From a virus, in the IMG/VR virus record IMGVR_UViG_3300044641_001797, positions 1-31,070 of that record: a stretch of 31,070 nt of DNA; one strand, 5' to 3'. Positions 8,458 through 15,835 of the stretch are shown one piece after another. A model generated the notes under the pieces. The model ran no database searches and was not told the DNA's origin. It saw nothing but the letters and a program-made list of their open reading frames with translations. The position numbers and the translations under genes are program-made. Position 1 is the stretch's first letter, and each line of letters opens with the position of its first letter.

Positions 8458-9165
8458 TTATTTAAATAATGCTCTAACATGCTCAGAAGCTACTAAAGCA
8501 GTTCCAAAAGTTATTATACCTGTTGTAGTATCAAATTTAACATTGTCTCCAGTAGGAGTTCCACTTGTTAAAATGTCTTGTACCTCTACGCCACCTCTAC
8601 TAACACTAAAGCAAGTAAATCCAATTGATCCAGGAAACGTTACAGTTGATGTAGGGCCAGGAGCTGTATAGTCAAACATTTTAACAATTTGGCTACTGAT
8701 ATTAATGCTTTCCTGTGTTACCTCTACTCCGTCTATAGAATAACCACCTGTACCTTGTAGTGTTACACTATAAGTAGATGCGCCTTCTACTGGTCCAGTT
8801 AATGATACGTTCGTTACATTAGCTTGTCCTGTAACAATAGTATATCCTAATAATCCACTACCAGTTCCGTTATCGTTATCTATAGAAAATTTTATTGTTA
8901 TTGGCGTTCTGTCTAAGACTAACTGTAATAGATAAGCATAGTTGTAATTGTCACTAAGAGATACGAATCCATCGCAAGTAACTGACCAGCTAATAAAATC
9001 GTTTTTAAATTCCTTAAACCACGCTGATGACTGACTCGATACCTCTATTTGTTCTACAGTTGTATCAAAAGAACAACTTGTTGCAGCACCAAATGGAACA
9101 GCAGTGCTTGTTGCAGGGTTAAAGTAGTATAAGACTATATTGGTTCCGTTAATTACTGATGCCAT
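8458..9165 (-). CDS. Second tail-tube-like protein (235 aa)
   Basis: The first ~150 residues are a paralogue of the major tail protein at 13509-13949. Both have ATSCS near residue 28, an aromatic W plus 'DG' region, RTPITIKF (86-93; RTPVTVKF in the major tail protein) and a closing TYSVTLQGTG (TYSATFTGTG). The remaining ~85 residues are an added beta domain (SRGGVEVQDI ... ITFGTALVASEHVRALF) similar to a domain inside the long fibre. It lies after the tail-tip gene rather than beside the tube gene, so it may cap the tube end or form a ring at the tail tip. Function inferred from paralogy. Confidence 0.75.
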   Translation of the reverse strand: MASVINGTNIVLYYFNPATSTAVPFGAATSCSFDTTVEQIEVSSQSSAWFKEFKNDFISWSVTCDGFVSLSDNYNYAYLLQLVLDRTPITIKFSIDNDNGTGSGLLGYTIVTGQANVTNVSLTGPVEGASTYSVTLQGTGGYSIDGVEVTQESINISSQIVKMFDYTAPGPTSTVTFPGSIGFTCFSVSRGGVEVQDILTSGTPTGDNVKFDTTTGIITFGTALVASEHVRALFK

Positions 9166-9179
9166 GTGACAAATTTAAT

Positions 9180-11066
9180 TTATTTAAAGTTTTGTATATA
9201 ATTTATAGTTGCTGATACATCTGTATTACTAATTTCTAATAAAGTACCATTCATAGAGTTGCCAACATAATCTATTGATGAATTTCCTAACATATAAGAA
9301 TTGTTAGATATGTTTATCTGTGCTGGATCTGAATCTACAGATTTGATCATTTTGGAAGCATTTAAATATGGATAACTTGCATTGGTAGTAACAAAACTAC
9401 TTATAGCTCCATCTATATTAATAACATTGCTACCATAAGAGTTTATATATTGCCTCATTAATAATTCATTCATAGAGCTATATAATCCAGTTTTACCAAA
9501 TCTATACCAGTTTAATAAAGGTGCGCTACTTGCATTTAAAAATACACCAACAGATGTAGGGAAACCAGCAATTCCCTGATAACCCAAAGGAATGTCTGCT
9601 TGTTTTTTATACTCTTTATTGTTGTTTGTATATGCGAAGTATTGCACACTTTCGTATGTATAATCCACTGTTGTAGCAAAGTTAGTTACAGTACAAGTGT
9701 TGCCCACCTGATTATTAAATTCTATTGTTAACTGACCAGCTATTGGGCATGGTTTAGCTGTAATACTATAAACTCCATTATCCCCTTCTGGTATTGTGTG
9801 TCCAGCAGTTACAGCAGTTTGCCAATTTAAATCATTGTTTAAATAATAAGTAGTAGTTCCATCGGAAACATTCATTGATATATAACCTCTTGTGCCACTA
9901 CCTCCTATTAAAAATAACATAGAAAATTTGATAACTCCGTATGCACTAATCTTAGGCATAAAGTTGTTAATCATTCTTGTATAACCACCACCTGCTGCCC
10001 TGACCATTGTTAATTGAGCATAAGAATCAGTTGCATTGTCAACTAAATAATAAGAAGAACCCACTCCAATATTAAGAAGTGTCCATGATTGTATTGGGCC
10101 TGTAAGGGCTCCATAAATCTTTAAGTTGCCATTATCAACTAAATTCTTTGAGTAGTCAATTTGTTTGGTTGATTCGATTCTATTAAAACCTTTAAGTATT
10201 AACTTAAACTGCTCGTTGTTTATAAAATACAATCCGCTTGTGTTTCCTGAGTAAGCCTGTATTGTACTTAAAGTATTTAAATTGCTTCCGCTTGAAACGA
10301 CTGTGCCAGTATATGAATATTGAGTAAAATAATTAGTTGTATTAGCAAATTCGTTAATTGCTATTATCCACCATTTTCCACCAGCTTGAAACAATCTACA
10401 ACCAAAAGACTTTATGATTTTTTCTAATACATCATAGCTTGTTTCGTATGTATAGTCATCGTTTTTAAAAGTCCTTAATGGCAAATATGTTTGGCTAAAT
10501 GGCTCATTCGCATTCCCAGTGCTTCTGTCTGCCATACCAGTTGCATAGTATGAGCAAGATGTCATCAAGTTAGGATTGGTAGGAAAATTTAATGAATTTA
10601 AACAAGTTAAGATATAAGTAAGTAAACTTAAAGGAGTGTTTGTTCTGTTGCCAACGCTACTAATATTTAAAGGTATATTTCTTAGCATACCTAACCCATC
10701 TACACAAGTAAATGACATTTGCTTCCTTCCAGAAGAGTAACTTATAGATACATTATCACTCAACGTATATCCTGTCCATTCTAAATCAGTGCCTAAAAAT
10801 AATTTAGCAAAATACTTTCTGTCGTTTAAAGTAACAAAATCTGGAATATTTGCTATGTTGTCTGTAACATCAATAGTGCAAGATAATTCACTTGCGTAAA
10901 TTGGTTCATAAATTTCATCGCCGCTTGGGATGTACTGTAAAGATAAATCTACACCAATATATTCTATAACAGTAGGCGCAGATGCTAAATCCTCTTGTAA
11001 ATATAAATAAGCAGTCTTGCTTGTTTTAGTAGCAAATGTTATTTTGTATTTATCGTAATATGCCAT
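9180..11066 (-). CDS. Tail-tip / baseplate hub protein (628 aa)
   Basis: It is the gene directly after the tape measure, where long-tailed phages keep the distal tail or hub protein. The N-terminal ~150 residues are beta-rich (YKITFATKTSKTAYLYLQED, LEWTGYTLSDN, MSFTCVDGLGMLRNIPL). The middle has a conserved-looking helix and strand (YDVLEKIIKSFGCRLFQAGGKWWIIAI, about 208-234) typical of hub proteins that adopt a gp27-like fold. No lysozyme or peptidase motif is visible. ATG at 11066 overlaps the tape-measure stop as TAATG, so translation is coupled. The hub assignment rests on gene order and pattern, not on a proven domain match. Confidence 0.7.
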   Translation of the reverse strand: MAYYDKYKITFATKTSKTAYLYLQEDLASAPTVIEYIGVDLSLQYIPSGDEIYEPIYASELSCTIDVTDNIANIPDFVTLNDRKYFAKLFLGTDLEWTGYTLSDNVSISYSSGRKQMSFTCVDGLGMLRNIPLNISSVGNRTNTPLSLLTYILTCLNSLNFPTNPNLMTSCSYYATGMADRSTGNANEPFSQTYLPLRTFKNDDYTYETSYDVLEKIIKSFGCRLFQAGGKWWIIAINEFANTTNYFTQYSYTGTVVSSGSNLNTLSTIQAYSGNTSGLYFINNEQFKLILKGFNRIESTKQIDYSKNLVDNGNLKIYGALTGPIQSWTLLNIGVGSSYYLVDNATDSYAQLTMVRAAGGGYTRMINNFMPKISAYGVIKFSMLFLIGGSGTRGYISMNVSDGTTTYYLNNDLNWQTAVTAGHTIPEGDNGVYSITAKPCPIAGQLTIEFNNQVGNTCTVTNFATTVDYTYESVQYFAYTNNNKEYKKQADIPLGYQGIAGFPTSVGVFLNASSAPLLNWYRFGKTGLYSSMNELLMRQYINSYGSNVINIDGAISSFVTTNASYPYLNASKMIKSVDSDPAQINISNNSYMLGNSSIDYVGNSMNGTLLEISNTDVSATINYIQNFK

Positions 11067-12805
11067 TACCCTCTTTTATATTTTAAATTACTTTCACTTC
11101 TGTTCATTGCCAATACAAGGTCTTGTCCTTTGATTGTAAATGTACCACCACCTGATGCTGAATCTGATGCAGGTGATATGCTATTTGATACACCTTGAGC
11201 TGTGTTAGTTGCAGCACCTCCAGCGCCTGATCCAAACAAGTTAGCTCCTAATCCCATACCCTGTCCTACTAAGTTTCCAGCAAACTTCATTGCGCCACCA
11301 GCATTCTTTAATATAGCTGGGTTTAGTATTGCAATAATAGCTACAGCTACAGCGGCTGCAATTGCTAATTTAACAAACTTTTTTATCAAATCTGTGATTA
11401 CTTGAGATAAAACTTCCCCAATACTTGATCCTTTTTCTAAAAGCATATCTAAAGAAGGTCCAAGTGTATTCATAATACCAATGCCGATATTAATAATACT
11501 CTTCATTGCTTCCTCTGAAATAGCTTTATTGTTGTCTGCCCACTTTTTATATATATCAGAAAATATATCACCTACATCACCAGCATACATTCCAAAAGTT
11601 TCATAGAAGTAAACTAAATCTTGCATTTGTTGTTCAAGTATGCCTTTTTGAGCTTCCCTGTCTCCAGCAGCTAATTGTAATTTGTTAGCATAGAAGGTTT
11701 TAAAATCTGTAATGTTTTGATTATACCCTTCTATTTCTAACTTTCTTTTTTCTGCTGCAGCTTGATCTAAAGCCCTTTGAGAGTCGGCAAGAAACTTCGC
11801 CTCCATTTGTTGTAGGTATAATTGAGCCTTCTTCTGTCTTTCTAACTCTTTATCTATTTCTTTTTGAGTATTATCTTTTTTAGGCTTGCCTGGCTTTGTA
11901 TCACTAATGTTAGCAGCGTCATTGTTTTTAATCTGCTCTGCCGTATTAGCCTTTAAAGCTGTATTATAAAGCTTTAATCTTGCTTGTGCATCAGTTATAT
12001 TTTTCGATTGGCTATTGAAAGCGTCAGAAACAGCCATTGAAGATGCCCCAAATCCAGACATACCTCCTTTAACTAATGCTAAGGTTGTTTTCATAAAACC
12101 TAAGTTTTTTACAACCTCTTCTCCTCTTTGTGTTTGTAGCTTTAATATTTCAGCCTCTTCTTTAGCGATTAATTCTGCAAATGCTTGAGCTTTAGCTTTT
12201 CTAATTAAAGCTTCAGATATACTGTTTATGATTTGAACTAACTTAGCTCCGTCATTAATATCTGTTTTTTGTAATTGTAAATTACCTTCGTATCTTGATT
12301 TTAATTCAGTTAATGCCCTTTGTCTTTCGTTTGTTGATTTAGTAACATCGTTTACTATTGTTAATAAAGCTTGATCAGATGCTATTTGCGCCTTAGCTTG
12401 CCCAACATTCTCAGCAATTGCTTTGTTCATTGCTTGATGTGCTCTACCTAAATCATCTATGCCATAAATAAGTTGAACAATCTCTTTCTCATAAGCTGTA
12501 ACTAATGCAATAATACCAGAAAATGCAAGATAAATTGCCCCTGTTGCACCCGCTACACTACCAACTAATGCTGGCAAGTTGTTCTGAATACCTCTAAAAC
12601 CATAAGGTAAATCCTGAAGAATTAATGCAAGATTAGTCCATTGTTGGTTAGATTTCTTTACAGAATCGCCACTTTGTTTCATCTTGTCTCTTGTAATATC
12701 AGCTTGCTTACCAATTCCCGCTAATGCTTTTTCTACAGCAGCAGAAACTATTTTAAATTGCTCAGCGTCAGCCTGTATCCTAATTTTAATTTGTTCGTCA
12801 GCCAT
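11066..12805 (-). CDS. Tail tape measure protein (579 aa)
   Basis: It sets tail length and is carried inside the tube. It has a charged, helical N-terminus (MADEQIKIRIQADAEQF), then QDLPYGFRGIQNNLPAL and a hydrophobic stretch at about 78-104. A long coiled-coil-like middle rich in Lys, Glu and Gln (about 300-400) follows, then a second hydrophobic stretch at 479-499 (KLAIAAAVAVAIIAILNPAIL is its core) and a Gly/Ala/Ser-rich C-terminus. Such membrane-like segments are usual in tape measures that help DNA cross the host membrane. At the usual ~1.5 Å per residue the tail would be roughly 85-90 nm. Its ATG overlaps the stop of the chaperone extension as TAATG. Confidence 0.85.
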   Translation of the reverse strand: MADEQIKIRIQADAEQFKIVSAAVEKALAGIGKQADITRDKMKQSGDSVKKSNQQWTNLALILQDLPYGFRGIQNNLPALVGSVAGATGAIYLAFSGIIALVTAYEKEIVQLIYGIDDLGRAHQAMNKAIAENVGQAKAQIASDQALLTIVNDVTKSTNERQRALTELKSRYEGNLQLQKTDINDGAKLVQIINSISEALIRKAKAQAFAELIAKEEAEILKLQTQRGEEVVKNLGFMKTTLALVKGGMSGFGASSMAVSDAFNSQSKNITDAQARLKLYNTALKANTAEQIKNNDAANISDTKPGKPKKDNTQKEIDKELERQKKAQLYLQQMEAKFLADSQRALDQAAAEKRKLEIEGYNQNITDFKTFYANKLQLAAGDREAQKGILEQQMQDLVYFYETFGMYAGDVGDIFSDIYKKWADNNKAISEEAMKSIINIGIGIMNTLGPSLDMLLEKGSSIGEVLSQVITDLIKKFVKLAIAAAVAVAIIAILNPAILKNAGGAMKFAGNLVGQGMGLGANLFGSGAGGAATNTAQGVSNSISPASDSASGGGTFTIKGQDLVLAMNRSESNLKYKRG

Positions 12806-13092
12806 TATCCTATTGGTTTAGCGTTTTCGTATTTTTTTAGTAATTCGTTAACTTCCTCTTGCGACATTACCTTTTGTTTCACAAAGTTACGATTATCTAT
12901 GTCGAGTTCAAGAAGGTCTTGTGGTTTTAGTTTTTTTCCTTTAGGCAATTGCAAATTAACTAATAATGTGGTTTGCCATCTCCATTTAACCCAGTCTTGT
13001 TCTTCTTGATGTCTATAACCATACCATATAAAATCTAACTCGGCCATCGTCATATCCCAAAACAAATGGGGAAGCACTTGGCACTCCCCCAT
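12805..13092 (-). CDS. Tail assembly chaperone, downstream (gpT-like) frame
   Basis: This frame encodes about 95 residues from the ATG at 13092 (MGECQVLPHLFWDMTMAELD), containing the LPHLFWDMTMAEL helix that resembles the core motif of phage tail-assembly chaperone C-terminal parts. The frame is open upstream of that ATG as far as the A9 run at 13123-13131, through LEWIDIERFT. It is therefore more likely translated as an extension of the gene before it than from its own start. Its stop overlaps the ATG of the tape measure, the protein such chaperones bind. Confidence 0.7.
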   Translation of the reverse strand: MGECQVLPHLFWDMTMAELDFIWYGYRHQEEQDWVKWRWQTTLLVNLQLPKGKKLKPQDLLELDIDNRNFVKQKVMSQEEVNELLKKYENAKPIG

Positions 13093-13487
13093 TGTAAATC
13101 TCTCTATATCAATCCACTCTAATTTTTTTTTACTCCGTCTTTTTTAGACTTTGTAGGTTGTTGTTCTAATCCGCTATTCATACTATCGGCTAAAGCAGTC
13201 ATTACCTCTTGAAACTTCTTTCCAGCTATGCCCCCCATATCGTCAATCCAGTCGCACACATCTATGTCTGTAAAGTTAGGAGTATATCCTTCTTTATACA
13301 AAGGATATTCTGCTGCTGCTCTTAACAAATTAGAAATAGCTTCTAAAGAACTGTTTCCTGATATTGCTTCTCCAATTTCAGATGGTCCGATACCTTGTAA
13401 CTGACAAAATCTTTTTAAAGACCATGTGCAGAAACGCATAGGTATTATTTTACCATCCGAAAGTGTTAGTTCGTAATGTCCTCTCAT
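12805..13487 (-). CDS. Frameshift fusion of tail assembly chaperone (gpG-gpT type)
   Basis: Predicted product of -1 frameshifting: 121 codons in the frame of 13487 up to base 13125, then base 13125 is re-read and 106 codons follow to 12805, giving about 227 residues. The zero-frame reads GTA AAA AAA AAT TAG. Slipping back one base gives AAA TTA GAG TGG ATT with no stop through the whole second frame. In lambda and many long-tailed phages the short and fused forms are made in a fixed ratio, and the fusion folds the tape measure while recruiting tube subunits. The position between major tail protein and tape measure is exactly as expected. Confidence 0.75.
13119..13487 (-). CDS. Tail assembly chaperone, short form (gpG-like, 122 aa)
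   Basis: The 122-residue helical protein begins MRGHYELTLSDGKIIPMRF and contains WSLKRFCQLQGIGPSEIGEAI and LLRAAAEYPLYKEGY. This matches the general shape of tail-assembly chaperone N-terminal parts, which have a beta hairpin then helices. It ends in a Lys-rich tail (TKSKKDGVKKN) encoded by the slippery A-rich stretch. It sits between the major tail protein and the tape measure. ATG at 13487. Confidence 0.75.
   Translation of the reverse strand: MRGHYELTLSDGKIIPMRFCTWSLKRFCQLQGIGPSEIGEAISGNSSLEAISNLLRAAAEYPLYKEGYTPNFTDIDVCDWIDDMGGIAGKKFQEVMTALADSMNSGLEQQPTKSKKDGVKKN
13125..13131 (-). promoter_or_regulatory. -1 ribosomal frameshift slippery site A AAA AAA
   Basis: On the minus strand a run of nine A (13123-13131) follows GT. 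The heptamer A AAA AAA sits in the correct register (X XXY YYZ) for tandem slippage. The zero-frame stop TAG comes two codons later. No downstream stimulatory structure was worked out. Confidence 0.75.
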
Positions 13488-13508
13488 ATATGTTGTTGTT
13501 TTTGGTTA

Positions 13509-13949
13509 TTATGCGTTAGTAGCCTGAGTCAATACTCCTGTTCCTGTGAAAGTAGCAGAGTAAGTTACTGGAGACTCCATGTCAGCAGTAATTTCCATAC
13601 TTTCGATGAAAGCAGAACCAGACCAGATTAAGTCACCGCTTACTACTGTAGTTCCAGACACTGTAGTGAATTTAACTGTTACAGGAGTTCTGTTAGCGAT
13701 AGCTGTCATTAACTCACCTGTAGTGTAGTAAGAAGCTGTAGCAGCAGGATCAACTGTAGCTAAGCCATCTGTAGTCAAAGTCCAAGATTTAGCACCGCCA
13801 ATATGATCCACCCAACCAGCACTTTGCTTTGTTGTGCTTTCTGGTAAATCTACTGAAAAACTTAAAGAACAAGATGTAGCGTGAGCTACTACTTCTGTTC
13901 CAACTAATACAACCAATGAGGTTCCGTTAAATACACCTGTTGTTGCCAT
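13509..13949 (-). CDS. Major tail (tube) protein (146 aa)
   Basis: This is a small beta-sandwich tube protein of the TP901-1/lambda-V type. ATSCS lies at 24-28, followed by a Trp-Val/Ser-Trp pair and DGLAT, then RTPVTVKF (87-94) and a final YSATFTGTG strand. It lies between the tail terminator and the chaperone pair, the canonical place for the tube gene. ATG at 13949. The sequence is relatively GC-richer and more regular in codon use than its neighbours, as expected for a highly expressed virion protein. The protein at 8458-9165 is a paralogue. Confidence 0.85.
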   Translation of the reverse strand: MATTGVFNGTSLVVLVGTEVVAHATSCSLSFSVDLPESTTKQSAGWVDHIGGAKSWTLTTDGLATVDPAATASYYTTGELMTAIANRTPVTVKFTTVSGTTVVSGDLIWSGSAFIESMEITADMESPVTYSATFTGTGVLTQATNA

Positions 13950-13970
13950 TTTATTTTATTTTATCTTTTT

Positions 13971-14399
13971 TTATAATGTTTGAGTCACAAAATGTTCAAA
14001 TACAATCACCCTTCTAAAAATGTAAGCCTGATCAATGTAATCAAATACAGCTTGATTAGAACCTATTTTTCTTGTTACTATTTTAAAGTTTGGACCAGCA
14101 TCAGGGTAATCTTTAGGATAAACACCAATGATTTCTAATAACTCATTAGCATAATCGTCAACAGATTTCTGACCTACTTCTCCTACCTTAGAACTTTTAA
14201 AAACTATATCAAATTGAATAGTAACATCTTGATGGTAACTCATTTTGTCACTATTCTCTGCTGATGTCTGACTGCTTATAATCAAATAAGGAGGGTTTAC
14301 TGAGTCTGGAGCTATAGTATCATATGCATCCAGAGAGTAAGACTCTTCATTTAGCTTATCAAAATAAGCCTTCCTTATAGCTAATCCGCAGTCTTTCAT
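13971..14399 (-). CDS. Tail terminator / tail completion protein (142 aa)
   Basis: The 142-residue alpha/beta protein has an N-terminal helix (IRKAYFDKLNEES), then PPYLIISSQTSAENSD, YHQDVTIQFDIVF, a helix around VDDYANELLEII and the closing strand RRVIVFEHFV. This is the layout of DUF3168/gpU-like tail terminators that cap the tube and join it to the head. Its place between the gp10-like gene and the tube gene agrees. ATG at 14399. Confidence 0.7.
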   Translation of the reverse strand: MKDCGLAIRKAYFDKLNEESYSLDAYDTIAPDSVNPPYLIISSQTSAENSDKMSYHQDVTIQFDIVFKSSKVGEVGQKSVDDYANELLEIIGVYPKDYPDAGPNFKIVTRKIGSNQAVFDYIDQAYIFRRVIVFEHFVTQTL

Positions 14400-14423
14400 T
14401 TACACAAATTTAGTCAAATTTAT

Positions 14424-14879
14424 TTATATCTTGATACCCTTTATCCTCTTAATCATATTACTATATACTTCGTAATAAGCTAAGAATAAGAATGGCCTAT
14501 GTGGTAAATTTACCTGTTTTTTGGGATTGTTCTTTTTAAAGGTAAAAGCGTAGTCACTTAAATTGTTTAAATTAGCACCAGGATAAGCTGGTATCTGGAA
14601 TCTTGCCCCAGTACCAAATTCTACATAAGGAGCATATTTCACATTGTTATTATTGCCTGCCATTAACATTGCACCACTTTTGTAATTAAAAGGCTTATGT
14701 GTAATGCTTGCCCTTAATGCCCCAGTTTTTACAGGAGCATGAGCTTTAGCCCTATTCTGCATCTGAATAACAGATTCGTCAATTATCTTCTTAATCTGGT
14801 TTTCAACTACGTCAGGGGCTTGCTTAAATCTGTTTTTAAGTTCAGATATTCCTGTAGTGGTTAAATTAAATGTAGCCAT
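14424..14879 (-). CDS. HK97 gp10-like head-tail protein (151 aa)
   Basis: It begins MATFNLTTTGISELKNRF and contains AKAHAPVKTGALRASI and VKYAPYVEFGTGARF, the two hallmark motifs of the HK97 gp10 family of neck or head-tail joining proteins, then PHRPFLFLAYYE. I chose the ATG at 14879: the frame can be extended to a TTG at 14897, but the ATG overlaps the stop of the previous gene as TAATG, the pattern used throughout this operon. Confidence 0.85.
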   Translation of the reverse strand: MATFNLTTTGISELKNRFKQAPDVVENQIKKIIDESVIQMQNRAKAHAPVKTGALRASITHKPFNYKSGAMLMAGNNNNVKYAPYVEFGTGARFQIPAYPGANLNNLSDYAFTFKKNNPKKQVNLPHRPFLFLAYYEVYSNMIKRIKGIKI

Positions 14880-15199
14880 TATAACAATGTTGCACAACCA
14901 ATAAGGAAATACTTGTTCTTGTCTCCTTCATTGATTACTGAGTTAATAAGATATTTCTTATTATTAAAATTTATAATAAGCTTATTATCAAAGGTTTTTG
15001 ATGTAGTGTATCTTATTCTAAATATGATATTATCGTCTAAGTTGTCCTTAAGGGCAATATTGTCTTTATTTTGATTTTGACGCACTATTTCGGCCCAACA
15101 AGTGTAATAGGTAGTCTCTGTATTAACATATCCACCAGCCCCGTCAGAAGTCCCAGAAAGGCTTTTAAACGTAATCCTATTGTGTAGTTTACCTATCAT
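14879..15199 (-). CDS. Head-tail adaptor protein (106 aa)
   Basis: The 106-residue protein begins MIGKLHNRITFKS and contains SDGAGGYVNTETTYYTCWAEI, the signature of the phage head-tail joining (SPP1 gp16/HK97-type stopper) family, whose members show 'D..GG....W..W'-type N-termini and a small beta barrel. It sits between the gp6-like connector and the gp10-like protein and overlaps both by one base (TAATG at each end), so translation is coupled. Confidence 0.85.
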   Translation of the reverse strand: MIGKLHNRITFKSLSGTSDGAGGYVNTETTYYTCWAEIVRQNQNKDNIALKDNLDDNIIFRIRYTTSKTFDNKLIINFNNKKYLINSVINEGDKNKYFLIGCATLL

Positions 15200-15744
15200 T
15201 ATAAAATGTAATTTATTCTCTTATAAGGCTTCATTAATTCATATGCGGTAGTTAGGTTGGCACTTGGCTTACTTGACTCTACGCTTGACTCTCTGTACTC
15301 ATACAAATCAGCTAACATCTTAAAACAAGCTGTTCTCATTGTAGGAGTTGGATCGCAATATCCGCAAGTGTAAGTAAATCTATATTCGCCTCCTGGATAA
15401 GATACACTATATACTTTCATTGTATTTGTGCCTAAAGTATAATAATCGCCTTCTTCTAATGTTAACCAATCTTGTCCATTCCAATACTCAACTGACATCA
15501 AAACACCAACTGGAACATATGGAAGTTCAATAAACTCACTCATAAAAGCAACTACTTGTAAATTTCTTTGTGTCATAGCCACACCAGCATATTGTTCTAA
15601 CCTTACTCTTGCTGAGGTGATTAAAGCTTCAATTAATGCGTCATCTTCAGGGTAATCTACCCTTAAATAGTTTTTAGCCTCTGCTAAGGTTATTGCTTCT
15701 GAAACAGTATCAGATAAAACAGCTATATCTCGTACAATTTGCAT
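15199..15744 (-). CDS. Head-tail connector protein, gp6-like (181 aa)
   Basis: The helix ITLAEAKNYLRVDYPEDDALIEALITSAR is the hallmark of the phage gp6-like connector family that forms a ring under the portal. VRLEQYAGVAMTQRN and a C-terminal helix bundle (MRTACFKMLADLYEYRES) follow. The length, 181 residues, is usual for the longer members. ATG at 15744 is the first gene after the capsid terminator and probably starts a new transcription unit for the neck and tail. Confidence 0.88.
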   Translation of the reverse strand: MQIVRDIAVLSDTVSEAITLAEAKNYLRVDYPEDDALIEALITSARVRLEQYAGVAMTQRNLQVVAFMSEFIELPYVPVGVLMSVEYWNGQDWLTLEEGDYYTLGTNTMKVYSVSYPGGEYRFTYTCGYCDPTPTMRTACFKMLADLYEYRESSVESSKPSANLTTAYELMKPYKRINYIL

Positions 15745-15759
15745 CCTGTATGTTTTTTA

Positions 15760-15767
15760 CAAAAATA
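15760..15767 (-). promoter_or_regulatory. Candidate promoter for the connector and tail operon
   Basis: On the minus strand TATTTTTG matches TAnnTTTG and is followed by TAAAAAACAT, closely resembling the sequence at the box before the portal gene. It lies about 15 bases before the ATG at 15744 and directly after the capsid terminator. The -33 position falls in the terminator T-run and lacks a clear TTG. Confidence 0.4.
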
Positions 15768-15785
15768 GTCAAAATTTAACGCATT

Positions 15786-15814
15786 AAAAAAGGGGTAGTT
15801 TTTGGCTACCCCTT
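15786..15814 (-). terminator. Intrinsic terminator after the major capsid gene
   Basis: A perfect 9-bp stem, AAGGGGTAG at 15790-15798 with CTACCCCTT at 15806-15814 and a 7-base loop, is followed on the minus strand by a run of T (complement of 15786-15791). It ends the terminase-to-capsid unit and should raise capsid mRNA over the downstream neck genes. Confidence 0.85.
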
Positions 15815-15835
15815 ATATTTTAGATTAGTCTAAGA

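Noticed and set aside
14880-14897. TTG start extending the gp10-like gene
   Set aside because: The ATG at 14879 forms the TAATG overlap used by neighbouring genes, and the added residues MCNIVI are unlike family N-termini. The same reasoning rejected TTG starts at 17793, 18631, 20461 and 28059.
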